A stretch of 64,000 nucleotides of DNA from contig CAJTKM010000002.1 in assembly GCA_910576545.1 (NCBI GenBank), forward strand, positions 186,001-250,000, in the 5' to 3' direction. Shown here one piece after another: positions 16,783 to 25,806 of the stretch (its first letter is position 1; each line of letters opens with the position of its first letter). The stretch comes from Lachnospiraceae bacterium (lineage in GTDB: Bacteria > Bacillota > Clostridia > Lachnospirales > Anaerotignaceae). The notes below the pieces were generated by a model. It worked only from the letters and a program-made list of their open reading frames with translations, had not been told where the DNA came from and ran no database searches. Both the position numbers and the translations under genes were made by a program.

Positions 16783-18369
16783 CTACAAATTGGCGAACAG
16801 TTCCGTCTGTTTTTTCAGTTCTTCGACAATCTCTTTATTTGTGTCCATACGATTTGCAATATCCGTCATATTTCCGACCATGCTCCGCGTACTGCCTGCC
16901 ACGCCAGTAATGCCTGCCGCACCTTCATCCAGTGCTTTTGTGATGCTTTCGATGGAGGCGGCAATTTCGTTCATAGAGCTTCGCAGACGTTCCGCGCGCT
17001 GGTTAAAGTCGTCCATGGAAGATTCGATATACGCCGCGTCCTCATGATACTGCTGACCTGTGGAAACAAACTCCCGAAATTCTGTCAGTATGGACTGGTT
17101 CAGGTAATCCACAAGCTCCTGCGCACTGCCTGAAAGATTATATACCGCATCGGTCACGTCTTTATTGATGTCCTGAATATGTCCGGCGGTTTCCCCACAG
17201 GAATCTGCCAGACGGTGGATTTCATGCGCCACGACCGCAAAACCGGCTCCGGCTTCCCCTGCCCGCGCCGCCTCGATAGATGCATTTATCGCAATCAGGT
17301 TTGTGTTTGCGGCAATTTCCAGTATGGCTTTTGCCAGTACATTGACCTGATCAACACTGCGGCTGTTTTCAATTGCATTATCCAGCACGGTAAGCATTTC
17401 CGCCACTTTCGCGCCGATGGTTTCCATATTCGTGCGTGCGGACTGCTCCATGTTGTTTGCCCGCTCTTTCATCGACATGGAGTATTCTGTGATAGCGGCA
17501 CATTCCTCCGCCATGGTATACACATCACTTTTCATATCCGCGGCATTGCCGTTAATGGAGGACGCGCTCCCTGCCACCTGCCGGATTGCTCCGGAAAGCC
17601 GTTCCGCCAATGCCGATAAATCCTTTGCGTTTTTGCTTGATGTGCGGGTGCGTTGGCGTACCTCGCCCACCACTGCGTCAACCCGTTCCGAGCTGTCCTG
17701 AAGTGTTGCCATTACGCTTTTCATGGGCTTCACCACATATTCCATAATCATACGGATTGCAGCCAGCGCAAGCAGTACGCACGCCGCCATGGACGCGACG
17801 CTGATAACCAGCGAAACGATGTAGACCGTAAGCAGCCGCTGGCGCGCGCTTTCTGTACGCGTGGTAATGGAATCGTACAATTCGCTGATATTGCTTTCAA
17901 TCGCGCTGCCGTAAGCGGCAACGTCCCCATTCGCAAGGGCGTATGCCGTATCCGTTTTGCTGTCCGCGCTTGCACAGACAAGAAAAACCAGCGCGTGCTT
18001 AAAGGATTCATAATTGTCCAGCAGGCTTTGGTATACTTCAGCTTCTTCTTTATCAACATACCCGCTGTACGCCTCCAAAAATGTTTCGAGATTTTCCTCT
18101 TCCTCCTTAATCTGCCGCACAACGTCAATCATTGTGCCATAGTCTGTCGCGACGATATGGGACAGAGCCATTTTATGGATATTCATTGTGGAGCGGCGGA
18201 TTTCCGCAAGCTGCGTTTTCCCGACCATATAATTATCCACAATGTTTGATGCGTTGGAATTTACGTTATGTATGCTGAATACCGCCAAAGCGTTGGAAAC
18301 CAATGCCACCGCCCCCAGCAGGATAATCGGCAGTATCAGCCGCTGCTGGATACTGAATTTTCCCTTCAT
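16783..18369 (-). CDS. Methyl-accepting chemotaxis protein
   Basis: Membrane chemoreceptor of 528 aa. TM1 lies at about residues 11-32 and is followed by an extracellular four-helix-bundle-like domain. TM2 lies at about 178-205. The cytoplasmic signalling hairpin holds the core [20 protein letters not shown] and [18 protein letters not shown]. The start follows GGAGGATAGGC. It lies 33 bp downstream of a solute-binding lipoprotein gene under one promoter, suggesting that the binding protein presents ligand to this receptor. No che genes are nearby. Confidence 0.93.
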   Translation of the reverse strand: MKGKFSIQQRLILPIILLGAVALVSNALAVFSIHNVNSNASNIVDNYMVGKTQLAEIRRSTMNIHKMALSHIVATDYGTMIDVVRQIKEEEENLETFLEAYSGYVDKEEAEVYQSLLDNYESFKHALVFLVCASADSKTDTAYALANGDVAAYGSAIESNISELYDSITTRTESARQRLLTVYIVSLVISVASMAACVLLALAAIRMIMEYVVKPMKSVMATLQDSSERVDAVVGEVRQRTRTSSKNAKDLSALAERLSGAIRQVAGSASSINGNAADMKSDVYTMAEECAAITEYSMSMKERANNMEQSARTNMETIGAKVAEMLTVLDNAIENSRSVDQVNVLAKAILEIAANTNLIAINASIEAARAGEAGAGFAVVAHEIHRLADSCGETAGHIQDINKDVTDAVYNLSGSAQELVDYLNQSILTEFREFVSTGQQYHEDAAYIESSMDDFNQRAERLRSSMNEIAASIESITKALDEGAAGITGVAGSTRSMVGNMTDIANRMDTNKEIVEELKKQTELFANL

Positions 18370-18402
18370 GCCTATCCTCCCCTGTTCTGTAAAGCCTGAA
18401 GC

Positions 18403-19632
18403 CTACCTTGCCGTTACACCTTCTACCAGTTTGTCAAGCTGTTTTTGCAGGTCCTCACCCGTAGCGTTTCCGGCTGCCATATTTAAGGCAAAAGCTGTTA
18501 CGGGGTCCCAGAATTTCCCGCCGACCCTTTGCAGCTGCGAAAACTCCGACTGCTCCAGAAGGGCGGCAATCGCGGGTGATTGCTGCACCTCGGCGGAAGC
18601 GGCGGCGTTGATATTGGAAGGCCCCTGTCCGCGCATCTCAAAGCGGAGCTTTTGGTTCTGTTCATTGGTAATCCACTCCGCCAGCCTGCATGCCCAGTCA
18701 TAATGCTGGGAATAGGCGTTTACGCCAATCAGCTTGCAGCCGGAGAATGACGCCATCTGTATCTGCTGTCCGGCACAGGTAAAAGTCGGCAGTTTTGCCG
18801 CGCCCATATCCGCCCCCCAGGCTTCTTCAATGGCAACGGCGTTCCATACGCCGCTGACGCCAGCAAGGACGGAACCGTTCTGTACGCCTGCCAGAAATTC
18901 TTCGTCAGTTCTGTTGGAAAAACCGGGCTTGCGGGCGATTGCCAGCATGGCCTGTGCCACGTCTACTCCGCGGACAGCCCCGTCCTGCCGGTTCCATGTG
19001 CAGTGGTTTGTAATGCCGTCTTCATTCAGGACAATTTCCATGCCTGTATTCCCGAAAAATGAATACACATACCATGCGGACGACCAGTCCATCGCGAATT
19101 TGCCGCCGTTTGCCGCAGCTGCGTCCAGTATGCTGTCAAGCGTCTGAATATCTTCCTCGCTGAAATATCGCTTGTTGTAGTAAAGGAAATAGCCGTTGTC
19201 CGCAGTAAGGGGGTAAGCGTAGAGCGTATCCCGCACGGTTGCCGCGTCCACTGCCGCGGAAAGGTTCGCCTGCTTGATGCTCTCGGCGTTTTCCACAGGG
19301 TCGAGCGCGCCTGCTGCCGCCAGTGCGCTTACCTGGTCGTCTGCAAATGTGAACACATCTGCGCCCGCCTCCAGACCGCTCAAAAGCACGTCCTTGCAGT
19401 CGGACTCTCCCTGCACTTCGAATGTGATTTGGAAATTCGCCTGCCCCTGATACTCCTGTTCAAATGTGCGTATGGTTTCTTGCAGAAGCGCTTCATCTTC
19501 TGCCGCGCCCCAAAGTGTCAGCGCGACGGTTTCCGGTACGCCCGCGGAATCACCGTTTTTTTCACTCCCACAGCCCGCCGCCGTCATGCATGCCGCCGCC
19601 AGCAGAAGGGCCGCAATCCTTCCCTTCATCAT
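18403..19632 (-). CDS. Extracellular solute-binding lipoprotein (family 1, sugar type)
   Basis: A 409-aa family-1 solute-binding protein with a lipoprotein signal (MMKGRIAALLLAAACMTAAG, lipobox TAAGC). The fold signatures TVALTLWGAAEDEALLQETI and the later GVSGVWNAVAIEEAWGADMG are those of ABC sugar-binding proteins. No ABC permease or ATPase gene adjoins it; the partner on this strand is the chemoreceptor. The second ATG (19629) is better spaced from the GGCGG ribosome site than the first, so the true start may be one codon later. Confidence 0.9.
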   Translation of the reverse strand: MMKGRIAALLLAAACMTAAGCGSEKNGDSAGVPETVALTLWGAAEDEALLQETIRTFEQEYQGQANFQITFEVQGESDCKDVLLSGLEAGADVFTFADDQVSALAAAGALDPVENAESIKQANLSAAVDAATVRDTLYAYPLTADNGYFLYYNKRYFSEEDIQTLDSILDAAAANGGKFAMDWSSAWYVYSFFGNTGMEIVLNEDGITNHCTWNRQDGAVRGVDVAQAMLAIARKPGFSNRTDEEFLAGVQNGSVLAGVSGVWNAVAIEEAWGADMGAAKLPTFTCAGQQIQMASFSGCKLIGVNAYSQHYDWACRLAEWITNEQNQKLRFEMRGQGPSNINAAASAEVQQSPAIAALLEQSEFSQLQRVGGKFWDPVTAFALNMAAGNATGEDLQKQLDKLVEGVTAR

Positions 19633-19715
19633 ATGCCGCCTTTCTGTTTCCCTGTCAGGGAAACGCTGAGATACTGAGCCTTCCGCCTGTTTTTTGGAAG
19701 GCCCTTTTTGAAAAA

Positions 19716-19744
19716 ATTATAGCATTTTTGGAAGTAATTGGCAA
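19716..19744 (-). promoter_or_regulatory. Promoter of the solute-binding protein/chemoreceptor operon
   Basis: Minus strand TTGCCA, 17-bp spacer, TATAAT with upstream TG. The roughly 75-nt leader includes the hairpin GCCTTCC...GGAAGGC, not followed by T residues. Confidence 0.78.
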
Positions 19745-19784
19745 TAATGTTTTCCTGTAATCCATAGCTTTCGGACATAAAAAA

Positions 19785-19802
19785 GCCGCCCGTTAAGGCG
19801 GC
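19785..19802 (-). terminator. Terminator after the SnoaL-like gene
   Basis: Minus strand GCCGCC-TTAACG-GGCGGC followed by TTTTTT. Confidence 0.8.
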
Positions 19803-19829
19803 TTGAAAAACTTTAGGCATGACTGCGCA

Positions 19830-20210
19830 TTAACCCCTGTAAGGCTGTTTTTTCCGGGGAGCGGCGCCATATTCCTCAAGGGAACGGATGCGTCCGGCGC
19901 TGTCCCACTCAACCAGATAAAGCCCGTCTAAGGCGCGCGTGGTGATGCCATCGGCAGATTCCGCTTCCATGTGCCATTTCACAACAGTCTTATCGTTCTG
20001 ATGGATGAATTCCGAAACCTTCCACAAAGCCATGCTGTTGTTTTTGTGCCAGTCTGCAAACCAGCGGCGGATTTCTTCCCGCCCGTTGTATTTGTTGCCC
20101 CAACATTCGGTGTAAACAACGTCTTCCGTAAAAATTGCGTCCATAGGCATGGTATCGTTCCCCAGCCACATATCTGTCCAGATCTTAATGGTTTCTTCTC
20201 TTTGCCGCAT
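19830..20210 (-). CDS. SnoaL/NTF2-like family protein
   Basis: A 126-aa cone-shaped NTF2-like fold protein. It begins MRQREETIKIWTDMWLGNDT, continues with the early motif FTEDVVYTECWGNKYNGREE, and ends with the strands TVVKWHMEAES and LDGLYLVEWD. The start at 20210 has AGGAGGTG 8 nt upstream, whereas the longer frame lacks a ribosome site. Such folds are polyketide cyclases, isomerases or ligand binders; no activity can be assigned. Confidence 0.8.
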   Translation of the reverse strand: MRQREETIKIWTDMWLGNDTMPMDAIFTEDVVYTECWGNKYNGREEIRRWFADWHKNNSMALWKVSEFIHQNDKTVVKWHMEAESADGITTRALDGLYLVEWDSAGRIRSLEEYGAAPRKKQPYRG

Positions 20211-20325
20211 AAAACCGCACCTCCTGCATATAACAACACACTTTTTCATCCTCTTTCATTCTAACACAAACGGCAGGCAGGCACAAGCCGCAGGGAAGAA
20301 TTTGCGGGCGGCTTCGGGAATCCTG

Positions 20326-20907
20326 TCAGCCCTTCTGTGTTACAAAGGCGCGCAGGAACTGGTATTTGGAATCAAACGAACCCGCAAGCAGTATTTTATC
20401 TGCGCCTACGCCGTATTCCCGCGTCAGCTTGCCAAACAGCCTGTCACTTTCCAGAAAGCCGCCCTCCAAAAAGCAGAAGCACGCCGCGAACGCGCCTTCC
20501 CCAATCCTGTGGAATTCCGATTCCTGCAAAGAAACAATACGGCTTTCTGAATCGGGATTCAGTTTCTGCACAAGCTCTGCAAGCTCAAAATCCAGATGCA
20601 GGAAGCCCTGCGCGGAATAATAAATAGCCGTAATAAAATCCGCAAGGTCGTTTTCTGTCTGGAATGCAAGCGTATACGGCGCGGGGCGCGGAGTATCGCC
20701 TGTCACGCAGGAAAACCACGGGGCCTGCGGTGCAAGGAAGGACGGGGCATACACACGTTTTTCCAGCGGCTCCGCGGTATTGACGGCGAAAACCAGCGTA
20801 TTTCCCGTAGAAGTTTTGCGCAGGGGCAGCCCTCTTTTTTTCAGTGCGGCGGTAAGGGATTCTTCTGCGCCGAACAGGCGTATTCCATCGGCATGAAAGC
20901 CAAGCAT
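20326..20907 (-). CDS. Hypothetical protein (193 aa)
   Basis: A 193-aa soluble protein that I do not recognise. It begins MLGFHADGIRLFGAEESLTA and has a strong AAAGGAG ribosome site. It lacks signal or membrane segments and contains the regions PYTLAFQTENDLADFITAIY and GFLESDRLFGKLTREYGVGA. The spacing and codon use look genuine. It has its own weak extended -10 sequence near 20948-20953 and is divergent from proC. Confidence 0.65.
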   Translation of the reverse strand: MLGFHADGIRLFGAEESLTAALKKRGLPLRKTSTGNTLVFAVNTAEPLEKRVYAPSFLAPQAPWFSCVTGDTPRPAPYTLAFQTENDLADFITAIYYSAQGFLHLDFELAELVQKLNPDSESRIVSLQESEFHRIGEGAFAACFCFLEGGFLESDRLFGKLTREYGVGADKILLAGSFDSKYQFLRAFVTQKG

Positions 20908-21015
20908 ACTATCAATCTCCTTTGCTTTGAAATGTTTTCTTCCGTTTATTCTACCACAGCGGCATATATTTCAACAAGCCTGAAAGAATCCTTTCCGTTT
21001 TTTCAAAAATCTCTT

Positions 21016-21044
21016 TTGACAGCCTGCGGGTTTCATTGTATGAT
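21016..21044 (+). promoter_or_regulatory. proC promoter
   Basis: TTGACA, 17-bp spacer, TATGAT; transcription would start about 37 nt before the ATG. Confidence 0.85.
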
Positions 21045-21087
21045 TGGGAAAAAGAGAAAACCCATTGGAGATGGAGGAGGGACAGCC

Positions 21088-21903
21088 ATGAAATATGGAT
21101 TCATCGGCGCGGGCAATATGGCAGGCGCAATCATAAAAGGCATGACGCGGAGTACGGAAAGCCGTTTTGACGGGAAGGATATCAGCATCACCAGCCGAAC
21201 GGTCGTTTCTGCCGAGGAACTTGCAAAGGCATGCGGTGCGAATGCGTGCCGGACGGGCGTGGAGGTTGTTGCGGCAAGCGATGTGCTGGTGCTTGCGGTA
21301 AAGCCGCAGATGCTTGCGGAGGTTGTGCCCGCGCTTGCGGGAGCGATAGAGGAAAAGGCGGAGCGTCCGCTGGTGGTTTCCATTGCGGCAGGGAAAACGC
21401 TGGAATATCTGGAAGGGCTGCTGCCCGCAAATACGCCCATCGTGCGTGTGATGCCGAATATCAATGCGAAAATCGGAGCGTCCACATCGGGGCTCTGCGC
21501 AAACGCGCTTGTTTCGGAGGAGCAGAAGCAGATTGTCAGAGAGATGTTTTCTACCATTGGAACAGTTGCGGAAATCGAGGAGAAGCAGTTTGGGATATTC
21601 AGCGTTATTGGCGGCGCGTCGGTGGCGTTTGCGTATATGTATATGGATGCGCTGGCAAGAGCCGCGCTGAAAGCGGGAATGCCCAAAAAACAGGCGCTTC
21701 AGATTACGGCGGAAACCGTTCTGGGCAGTGCGCGCATGGTTCTGGAAAGCGGAGAGGCTCCATGGCCGCTGGTTGACCAGGTCTGCTCGCCGGGCGGCAC
21801 AACGATAGAGGGCGTGACCGCATTGCAGGCGGCAGGGTTTGAATCCGCCCTGACAAAGGCGTTCGATGCTGTGCTGGAAAAAGATGTAAGGCTGGGGAAG
21901 TAA
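21088..21903 (+). CDS. proC: Pyrroline-5-carboxylate reductase
   Basis: Last step of proline synthesis: NAD(P)H reduction of 1-pyrroline-5-carboxylate; cytosolic. It is 271 aa. Seen are the Rossmann motif FIGAGNMAGAIIKGM at the N-terminus, VLAVKPQMLAEVV, and the C-terminal family signature QVCSPGGTTIEGVTALQAAG. The ATG at 21088 follows GGAGGAGGGACAGCC, and the open frame upstream is not coding. It is monocistronic with its own promoter and terminator. Confidence 0.96.
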   Translation: MKYGFIGAGNMAGAIIKGMTRSTESRFDGKDISITSRTVVSAEELAKACGANACRTGVEVVAASDVLVLAVKPQMLAEVVPALAGAIEEKAERPLVVSIAAGKTLEYLEGLLPANTPIVRVMPNINAKIGASTSGLCANALVSEEQKQIVREMFSTIGTVAEIEEKQFGIFSVIGGASVAFAYMYMDALARAALKAGMPKKQALQITAETVLGSARMVLESGEAPWPLVDQVCSPGGTTIEGVTALQAAGFESALTKAFDAVLEKDVRLGK

Positions 21904-21938
21904 AGTTTTTTGACAGCTGTTTGTCCTGTAAAGAAAAA

Positions 21939-21963
21939 CCCTGCATCTTTATAAGATGCAGGG
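21939..21963. terminator. Bidirectional terminator between proC and ppdK
   Basis: CCCTGCATCTT-TAT-AAGATGCAGGG, an 11-bp perfect stem, followed by TTCTTTTT on the plus strand and GGTTTTTC on the minus strand. Confidence 0.88.
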
Positions 21964-22019
21964 TTCTTTTTATGCTTTGTCAGAGCATTACCGCCCTTTG
22001 CCGGAAAATCCGATTTCCC

Positions 22020-24647
22020 TTATCTGGGGAAGTTAATCTCTGCCTGTGCAGCAGCCAGTCTTGCGATAGGCACGCGGTAAGGCGAGCAGGAAACGTAGTC
22101 CAGGCCAATCTGATGGCAGAATTCTACGGAAGAAGGATCGCCGCCGTGTTCGCCGCAGATACCCAGATGGATGTCGGGGCGTACGGGTTTTGCCTTCTCA
22201 ACAGCCCATTTCATCAGCATACCAACGCCGGTTCTGTCCAGTCTTGCCGTCGGGTCACATTCGTAAATGTTCTTGTCGATATAGTCGGACAGAATCTTGC
22301 CTGCGTCGTCACGGGACAGGCCGTATGTCATCTGTGTCAGGTCGTTTGTACCGAAGGAGAAGAATTCAGCTTCGGATGCGATTTCATCAGCTGTCAGAGC
22401 AGCTCTCGGAATCTCAATCATGGTACCAACCAGATAATCCAGTTTCGCGCCTTTTTCTGCGAATACCTTTTCTACTGTTTCTACAACGATATTTTTCACA
22501 AATTTCAGCTCTTTGATTTCACCAATCAGAGGAATCATGATTTCAGGCGTAATCTTAATGTTTTCTTCCTTGGAAACCTCAACAGCCGCTTCCATGATAG
22601 CCCTTGTCTGCATCTCTGCGATTTCGGGATAGCTTACCGCCAGACGGCAGCCTCTGTGGCCCATCATCGGGTTCAGCTCATGCAGACCTCTTGCTTTGAT
22701 TTTCAGCTCTTCTACGCTCTTGCCTGTTTCTTTTGCCAGCACTTCAAACTCTTCGTCTGTGTTGGGCATGAACTCATGCAGAGGCGGGTCAAGCAGACGG
22801 ATCGTAACGGGACGTTCGCCCATTGCTTTGTAGATGCCTTTGAAGTCCTCTTTCTGGAAAGGCTCAATGCCTGCAAGCGCAGCCTTTCTTTCTTCAACGG
22901 TATCAGAAAGTATCATCTTTCTGAACTTCATGATTCTGTCGCCTTCAAAGAACATGTGCTCTGTTCTGGTAAGGCCGATGCCTTCCGCGCCGAAGTCGAT
23001 AGCGGTCTGGGCATCGTGCGGTGTGTCAGCGTTAGTGCGGACCTTCATCACGCGCTTTGCGTCAGCCCATTCCATGAATTTCTCAAAATTACCTGTGATT
23101 TCGGGCTCAACGGTAGGGATATCCTCGCCGTAGATGTTGCCTGTGGAGCCGTCCAGAGAGATGAAGTCGCCTTCCTTGAATGTCTGGCCGCCCAGAGTAA
23201 ATGTTTTGGCTTCTTCGTTCATTTTGATTTCCTCACAGCCGGATACACAGCATGTGCCCATGCCGCGCGCAACAACTGCCGCGTGGGAAGTCATGCCGCC
23301 GCGTACCGTCAGGATGCCTTCTGCCGCAACCATGCCTTCGATGTCCTCAGGAGAGGTTTCCAGACGCACAAGGATTACGCGTTCGCCTGTTTCCGCAACG
23401 CTCTTTGCGTCCTCAGCTGTGAAGCATACCTTGCCGGCAGCCGCGCCGGGGGAAGCGGGCAGACCCTTGCCGATGGGCTTCGCTGCTTTCAGAGCCTTCT
23501 GGTCGAAAGCGGGGTGCAGCAGCTGGTCAAGCTGTTTGGGCTCTACGCGCATCAGAGCCTCGTCTGTTGTAATCAGGCCTTCGTCTACCATTTCCACAGC
23601 GATCCTCAGAGCAGCGTTCGCTGTTCTCTTGCCGTTTCTTGTCTGGAGGAAATACAGCTTGCCTTCCTCAATGGTAAATTCCATATCCTGCATGTCTTTG
23701 TAGTGGTTTTCCAGTTTGTTTGCGATTTCCATGAACTGGTCGTAAACTGTGGGCATATCCTCCTGCAGCTTTGCGATGGGCTTCGGTGTGCGCACGCCGG
23801 CTACAACGTCTTCGCCCTGCGCGTTTACCAGATATTCGCCCAGCATAGCCTTTTCGCCTGTTGCAGCGTTTCTCGTGAACGCTACGCCTGTGCCGGAGGT
23901 ATCGCCCATGTTGCCGAATACCATCATCTGAACGTTAACCGCTGTACCCCAGCTGTAAGGGATGTCGTTCATTCTTCTGTAAACGAATGCGCGGGGGTTG
24001 TCCCAGCTGCGGAATACAGCCATAGCAGCCTCGAAAAGCTGTTCCTTGGGGTCCTGAGGGAATTCCTTGCCCTGATCGTCCAGATAAATCTGTTTGAACA
24101 GTGCGGTAACTTCCTTCAGGTCGTCTGCTGTCAGGTCTGTATCAAATTTTGCGCCGGCTTTTTCCTTGTATTCGTCCAGCTTTCTTTCGAATTTGGACTT
24201 GGAAACGCCGATAACAACGTCTGCGAACATCATAATGAATCTTCTGTAAGAATCATACGCAAATCTGGGATTGCCCGTCTTTTTCGCAAGGCCCTCAACG
24301 GAAACGTCATTCAGACCCAGGTTCAGAACGGTATCCATCATGCCGGGCATGGATGCTCTCGCGCCGGAGCGTACGGAAACCAGCAGGGGATTTTCGGGGT
24401 CGCCAAGCTTTTTGCCGGCGATTTCCTCCAGCTTTGCCAGAGCCGCATCAATCTGCGCGATCATTTCGTCTGTCAGCTTTTTGCCGCCTTCGTTGTATTC
24501 CGTGCAGGCTTCTGTACTGATGGTGAAGCCCTGCGGAATAGGCAGGCCCAGGATTGTCATTTCAGCAAGGTTCGCGCCCTTGCCGCCCAGCAGATTACGC
24601 ATGGACGCGTTGCCCTCGCTGAACATATAAACATATTTCTTGCTCAT
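22020..24647 (-). CDS. ppdK: Pyruvate, phosphate dikinase
   Basis: Reversible conversion of pyruvate, ATP and phosphate to phosphoenolpyruvate, AMP and diphosphate; in anaerobes it often replaces pyruvate kinase. It is 875 aa. The N-terminal ATP-binding domain starts MSKKYVYMFSEGNASMRNLL with GGKGANLAEM. The swivelling domain carries the phosphorylated His in GGMTSHAAVVARGMGTCC. The C-terminal PEP/pyruvate barrel has GICGEHGGDPSSVEF with the catalytic Cys. The start at 24647 was preferred over the ATG two codons upstream because AGGAGG is then 8 nt away. The gene has a long structured leader. Confidence 0.96.
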   Translation of the reverse strand: MSKKYVYMFSEGNASMRNLLGGKGANLAEMTILGLPIPQGFTISTEACTEYNEGGKKLTDEMIAQIDAALAKLEEIAGKKLGDPENPLLVSVRSGARASMPGMMDTVLNLGLNDVSVEGLAKKTGNPRFAYDSYRRFIMMFADVVIGVSKSKFERKLDEYKEKAGAKFDTDLTADDLKEVTALFKQIYLDDQGKEFPQDPKEQLFEAAMAVFRSWDNPRAFVYRRMNDIPYSWGTAVNVQMMVFGNMGDTSGTGVAFTRNAATGEKAMLGEYLVNAQGEDVVAGVRTPKPIAKLQEDMPTVYDQFMEIANKLENHYKDMQDMEFTIEEGKLYFLQTRNGKRTANAALRIAVEMVDEGLITTDEALMRVEPKQLDQLLHPAFDQKALKAAKPIGKGLPASPGAAAGKVCFTAEDAKSVAETGERVILVRLETSPEDIEGMVAAEGILTVRGGMTSHAAVVARGMGTCCVSGCEEIKMNEEAKTFTLGGQTFKEGDFISLDGSTGNIYGEDIPTVEPEITGNFEKFMEWADAKRVMKVRTNADTPHDAQTAIDFGAEGIGLTRTEHMFFEGDRIMKFRKMILSDTVEERKAALAGIEPFQKEDFKGIYKAMGERPVTIRLLDPPLHEFMPNTDEEFEVLAKETGKSVEELKIKARGLHELNPMMGHRGCRLAVSYPEIAEMQTRAIMEAAVEVSKEENIKITPEIMIPLIGEIKELKFVKNIVVETVEKVFAEKGAKLDYLVGTMIEIPRAALTADEIASEAEFFSFGTNDLTQMTYGLSRDDAGKILSDYIDKNIYECDPTARLDRTGVGMLMKWAVEKAKPVRPDIHLGICGEHGGDPSSVEFCHQIGLDYVSCSPYRVPIARLAAAQAEINFPR

Positions 24648-24946
24648 ACACATTACCTCCTATATCCTGTTGGATGTAAATTGAACTGCATTGCACTGCA
24701 CCGCGGCAGAACCGCCGCTGTCCCATGCCAGAATGGGCCCAAAACTGTGCCGCCGTATTCTGGTATGGCGTTCCTTTATAAAGTAAAGCCTTGTGGCGCT
24801 CCACTACATAGTGAATTTTTGGGGATGGGTTAAAAAGCCGCCAGCATCGCGCTGAGGCGCTTCTGCCATTGCCGATATCTGTGTTCTGACACAAGTAAAC
24901 CTGTGACGGAACACAAATGCTGTCCGGGGCTTTTTAGTAGAGTATA
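24648..24946 (-). promoter_or_regulatory. ppdK promoter and about 285-nt structured leader
   Basis: An extended -10 promoter (TGGTATACT, -10 box 24946-24941) places the start near 24934. The leader first forms GTGTTC...GAACAC enclosing CACA...TGTG (24914-24881). It then has a GC-rich hairpin ending in GGCGGCTTTTT (T tract 24836-24832), which could act as an attenuator. Further stems CCAGAAT...ATTCTGG and GCGGC...GCCGC follow before the ribosome site. No T-box or known riboswitch core was recognised. Confidence 0.5.
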
Positions 24947-24964
24947 CCACTTTTTCATATAAAT

Positions 24965-25377
24965 CACAATATTTCTTCCGTTCTCTTGTTGGTTTCTACA
25001 TCTGTACAGATTGTCTTTACTTCATTTTGCTCATTCCGCAATAGAAAACGGCTCCCCGACGGGAAAAAACTATTCCTTTTTGCTAAAAATAATATGCGTC
25101 TGGTTTTTGTGGGTCGGCATATTGCCATGCGGGGCATATTCTGCCCCTTTATTTTTCTGTATGCGGACCCATTACTTTTACATAGTAACGTAATTTCTAC
25201 ATCGGCGCAAGGACGACTTTTCGCTTCTTTTGGGAAAAATGTGCGTATTTTCATAGTTCAGCGGCAGGAAAATAAATTTCTCAGCAAAAAGCGTATTTTG
25301 AAGCATGAAAAAGGACAGCCTTTTCGGCTGCCCTCAGCGGGTCAAAAATAGCATGTAGTCAGCAGGCGAAATTGTCT
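24965..25377. other. Intergenic stretch without a confident gene
   Basis: AT-rich 410-bp stretch. It holds the hairpin GGGGCATATTCTGCCCC followed by TTTATTTTT (25131-25156), enclosed by GGGTC...GGACCC, and a weaker GGACAGCC...GGCTGCCC stem at about 25314. A 96-codon frame on the minus strand starting at 25254 has no good ribosome site or family resemblance and is not called. Confidence 0.5.
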
Positions 25378-25769
25378 TTACAGGTATTTTCGGAAGAAAT
25401 CCGCCATTTTATCAAAGGGGATGATGTCCATATTGTCATATAAATCCGTATGTACTGCGTCCGGAATCAGAAAAAGTTCTTTGTTATTGCCATTCAGCTT
25501 TGCATAAGCGTCTTTGCTGAAATAGCAGGAGTGCGCCTTTTCCCCATGTATCATAAGGACTGCGCTGCGTATTTCGTCCGCGTACTGCAAAATCGGCATA
25601 TTCAGGAAGGAAAGCGGGGAAGTCACGTTCCAGCCGTTGTTGGAGTTGAGGGAGCGCGCGTGATAGCCGCGGCTTGTTTTATAGTACGCGTGATAATCCT
25701 TGAAATAGAATGGCGCGTCTTCCGGCATAGGGTCAGCTACGCCGCCTGCCAGTGCGTATGCCCCGTTTT
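25378..25769 (-). pseudogene. Truncated alpha/beta hydrolase (C-terminal part only)
   Basis: Only the last 130 or so codons of a YcjY/dienelactone-type alpha/beta hydrolase remain. They read in frame from KNGAYALAGGVADPMPEDAP through VLMIHGEKAHSCYFSKDAY to the catalytic-His motif PDAVHTDLYDN and FFRKYL stop. The first half with the nucleophile is missing. The break point coincides with a 37-bp remnant of the 161-bp mobile element, where the frame meets a TAA. An internal ATG exists, but a protein made from it would lack the active site. It lies downstream of the MerR-controlled flavin reductase, of whose operon it was probably part. Confidence 0.82.
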
Positions 25770-25806
25770 TGTGCAGTCTGCACGTATCTTATTTACGGAT
25801 AAGTTC
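25770..25806. mobile_element. 37-bp remnant of the 161-bp inverted-repeat element
   Basis: Matches one end of the full copies at 35280 and 58416 (GCA-TCTGCACGTATCTTATTTA...GATAAGTTC) and abuts TTA, the target triplet flanking both full copies. That TTA is also the stop codon (TAA) of the flavin reductase gene. Confidence 0.8.

Noticed and set aside
21921-24833. 970-codon plus-strand frame opposite ppdK
   Set aside because: It is a shadow frame of a strongly biased coding sequence; ppdK on the minus strand has all family motifs.
24964-25254. 96-codon minus-strand frame upstream of ppdK
   Set aside because: No ribosome site and no recognisable family, and it overlaps hairpins; kept only as an intergenic note.
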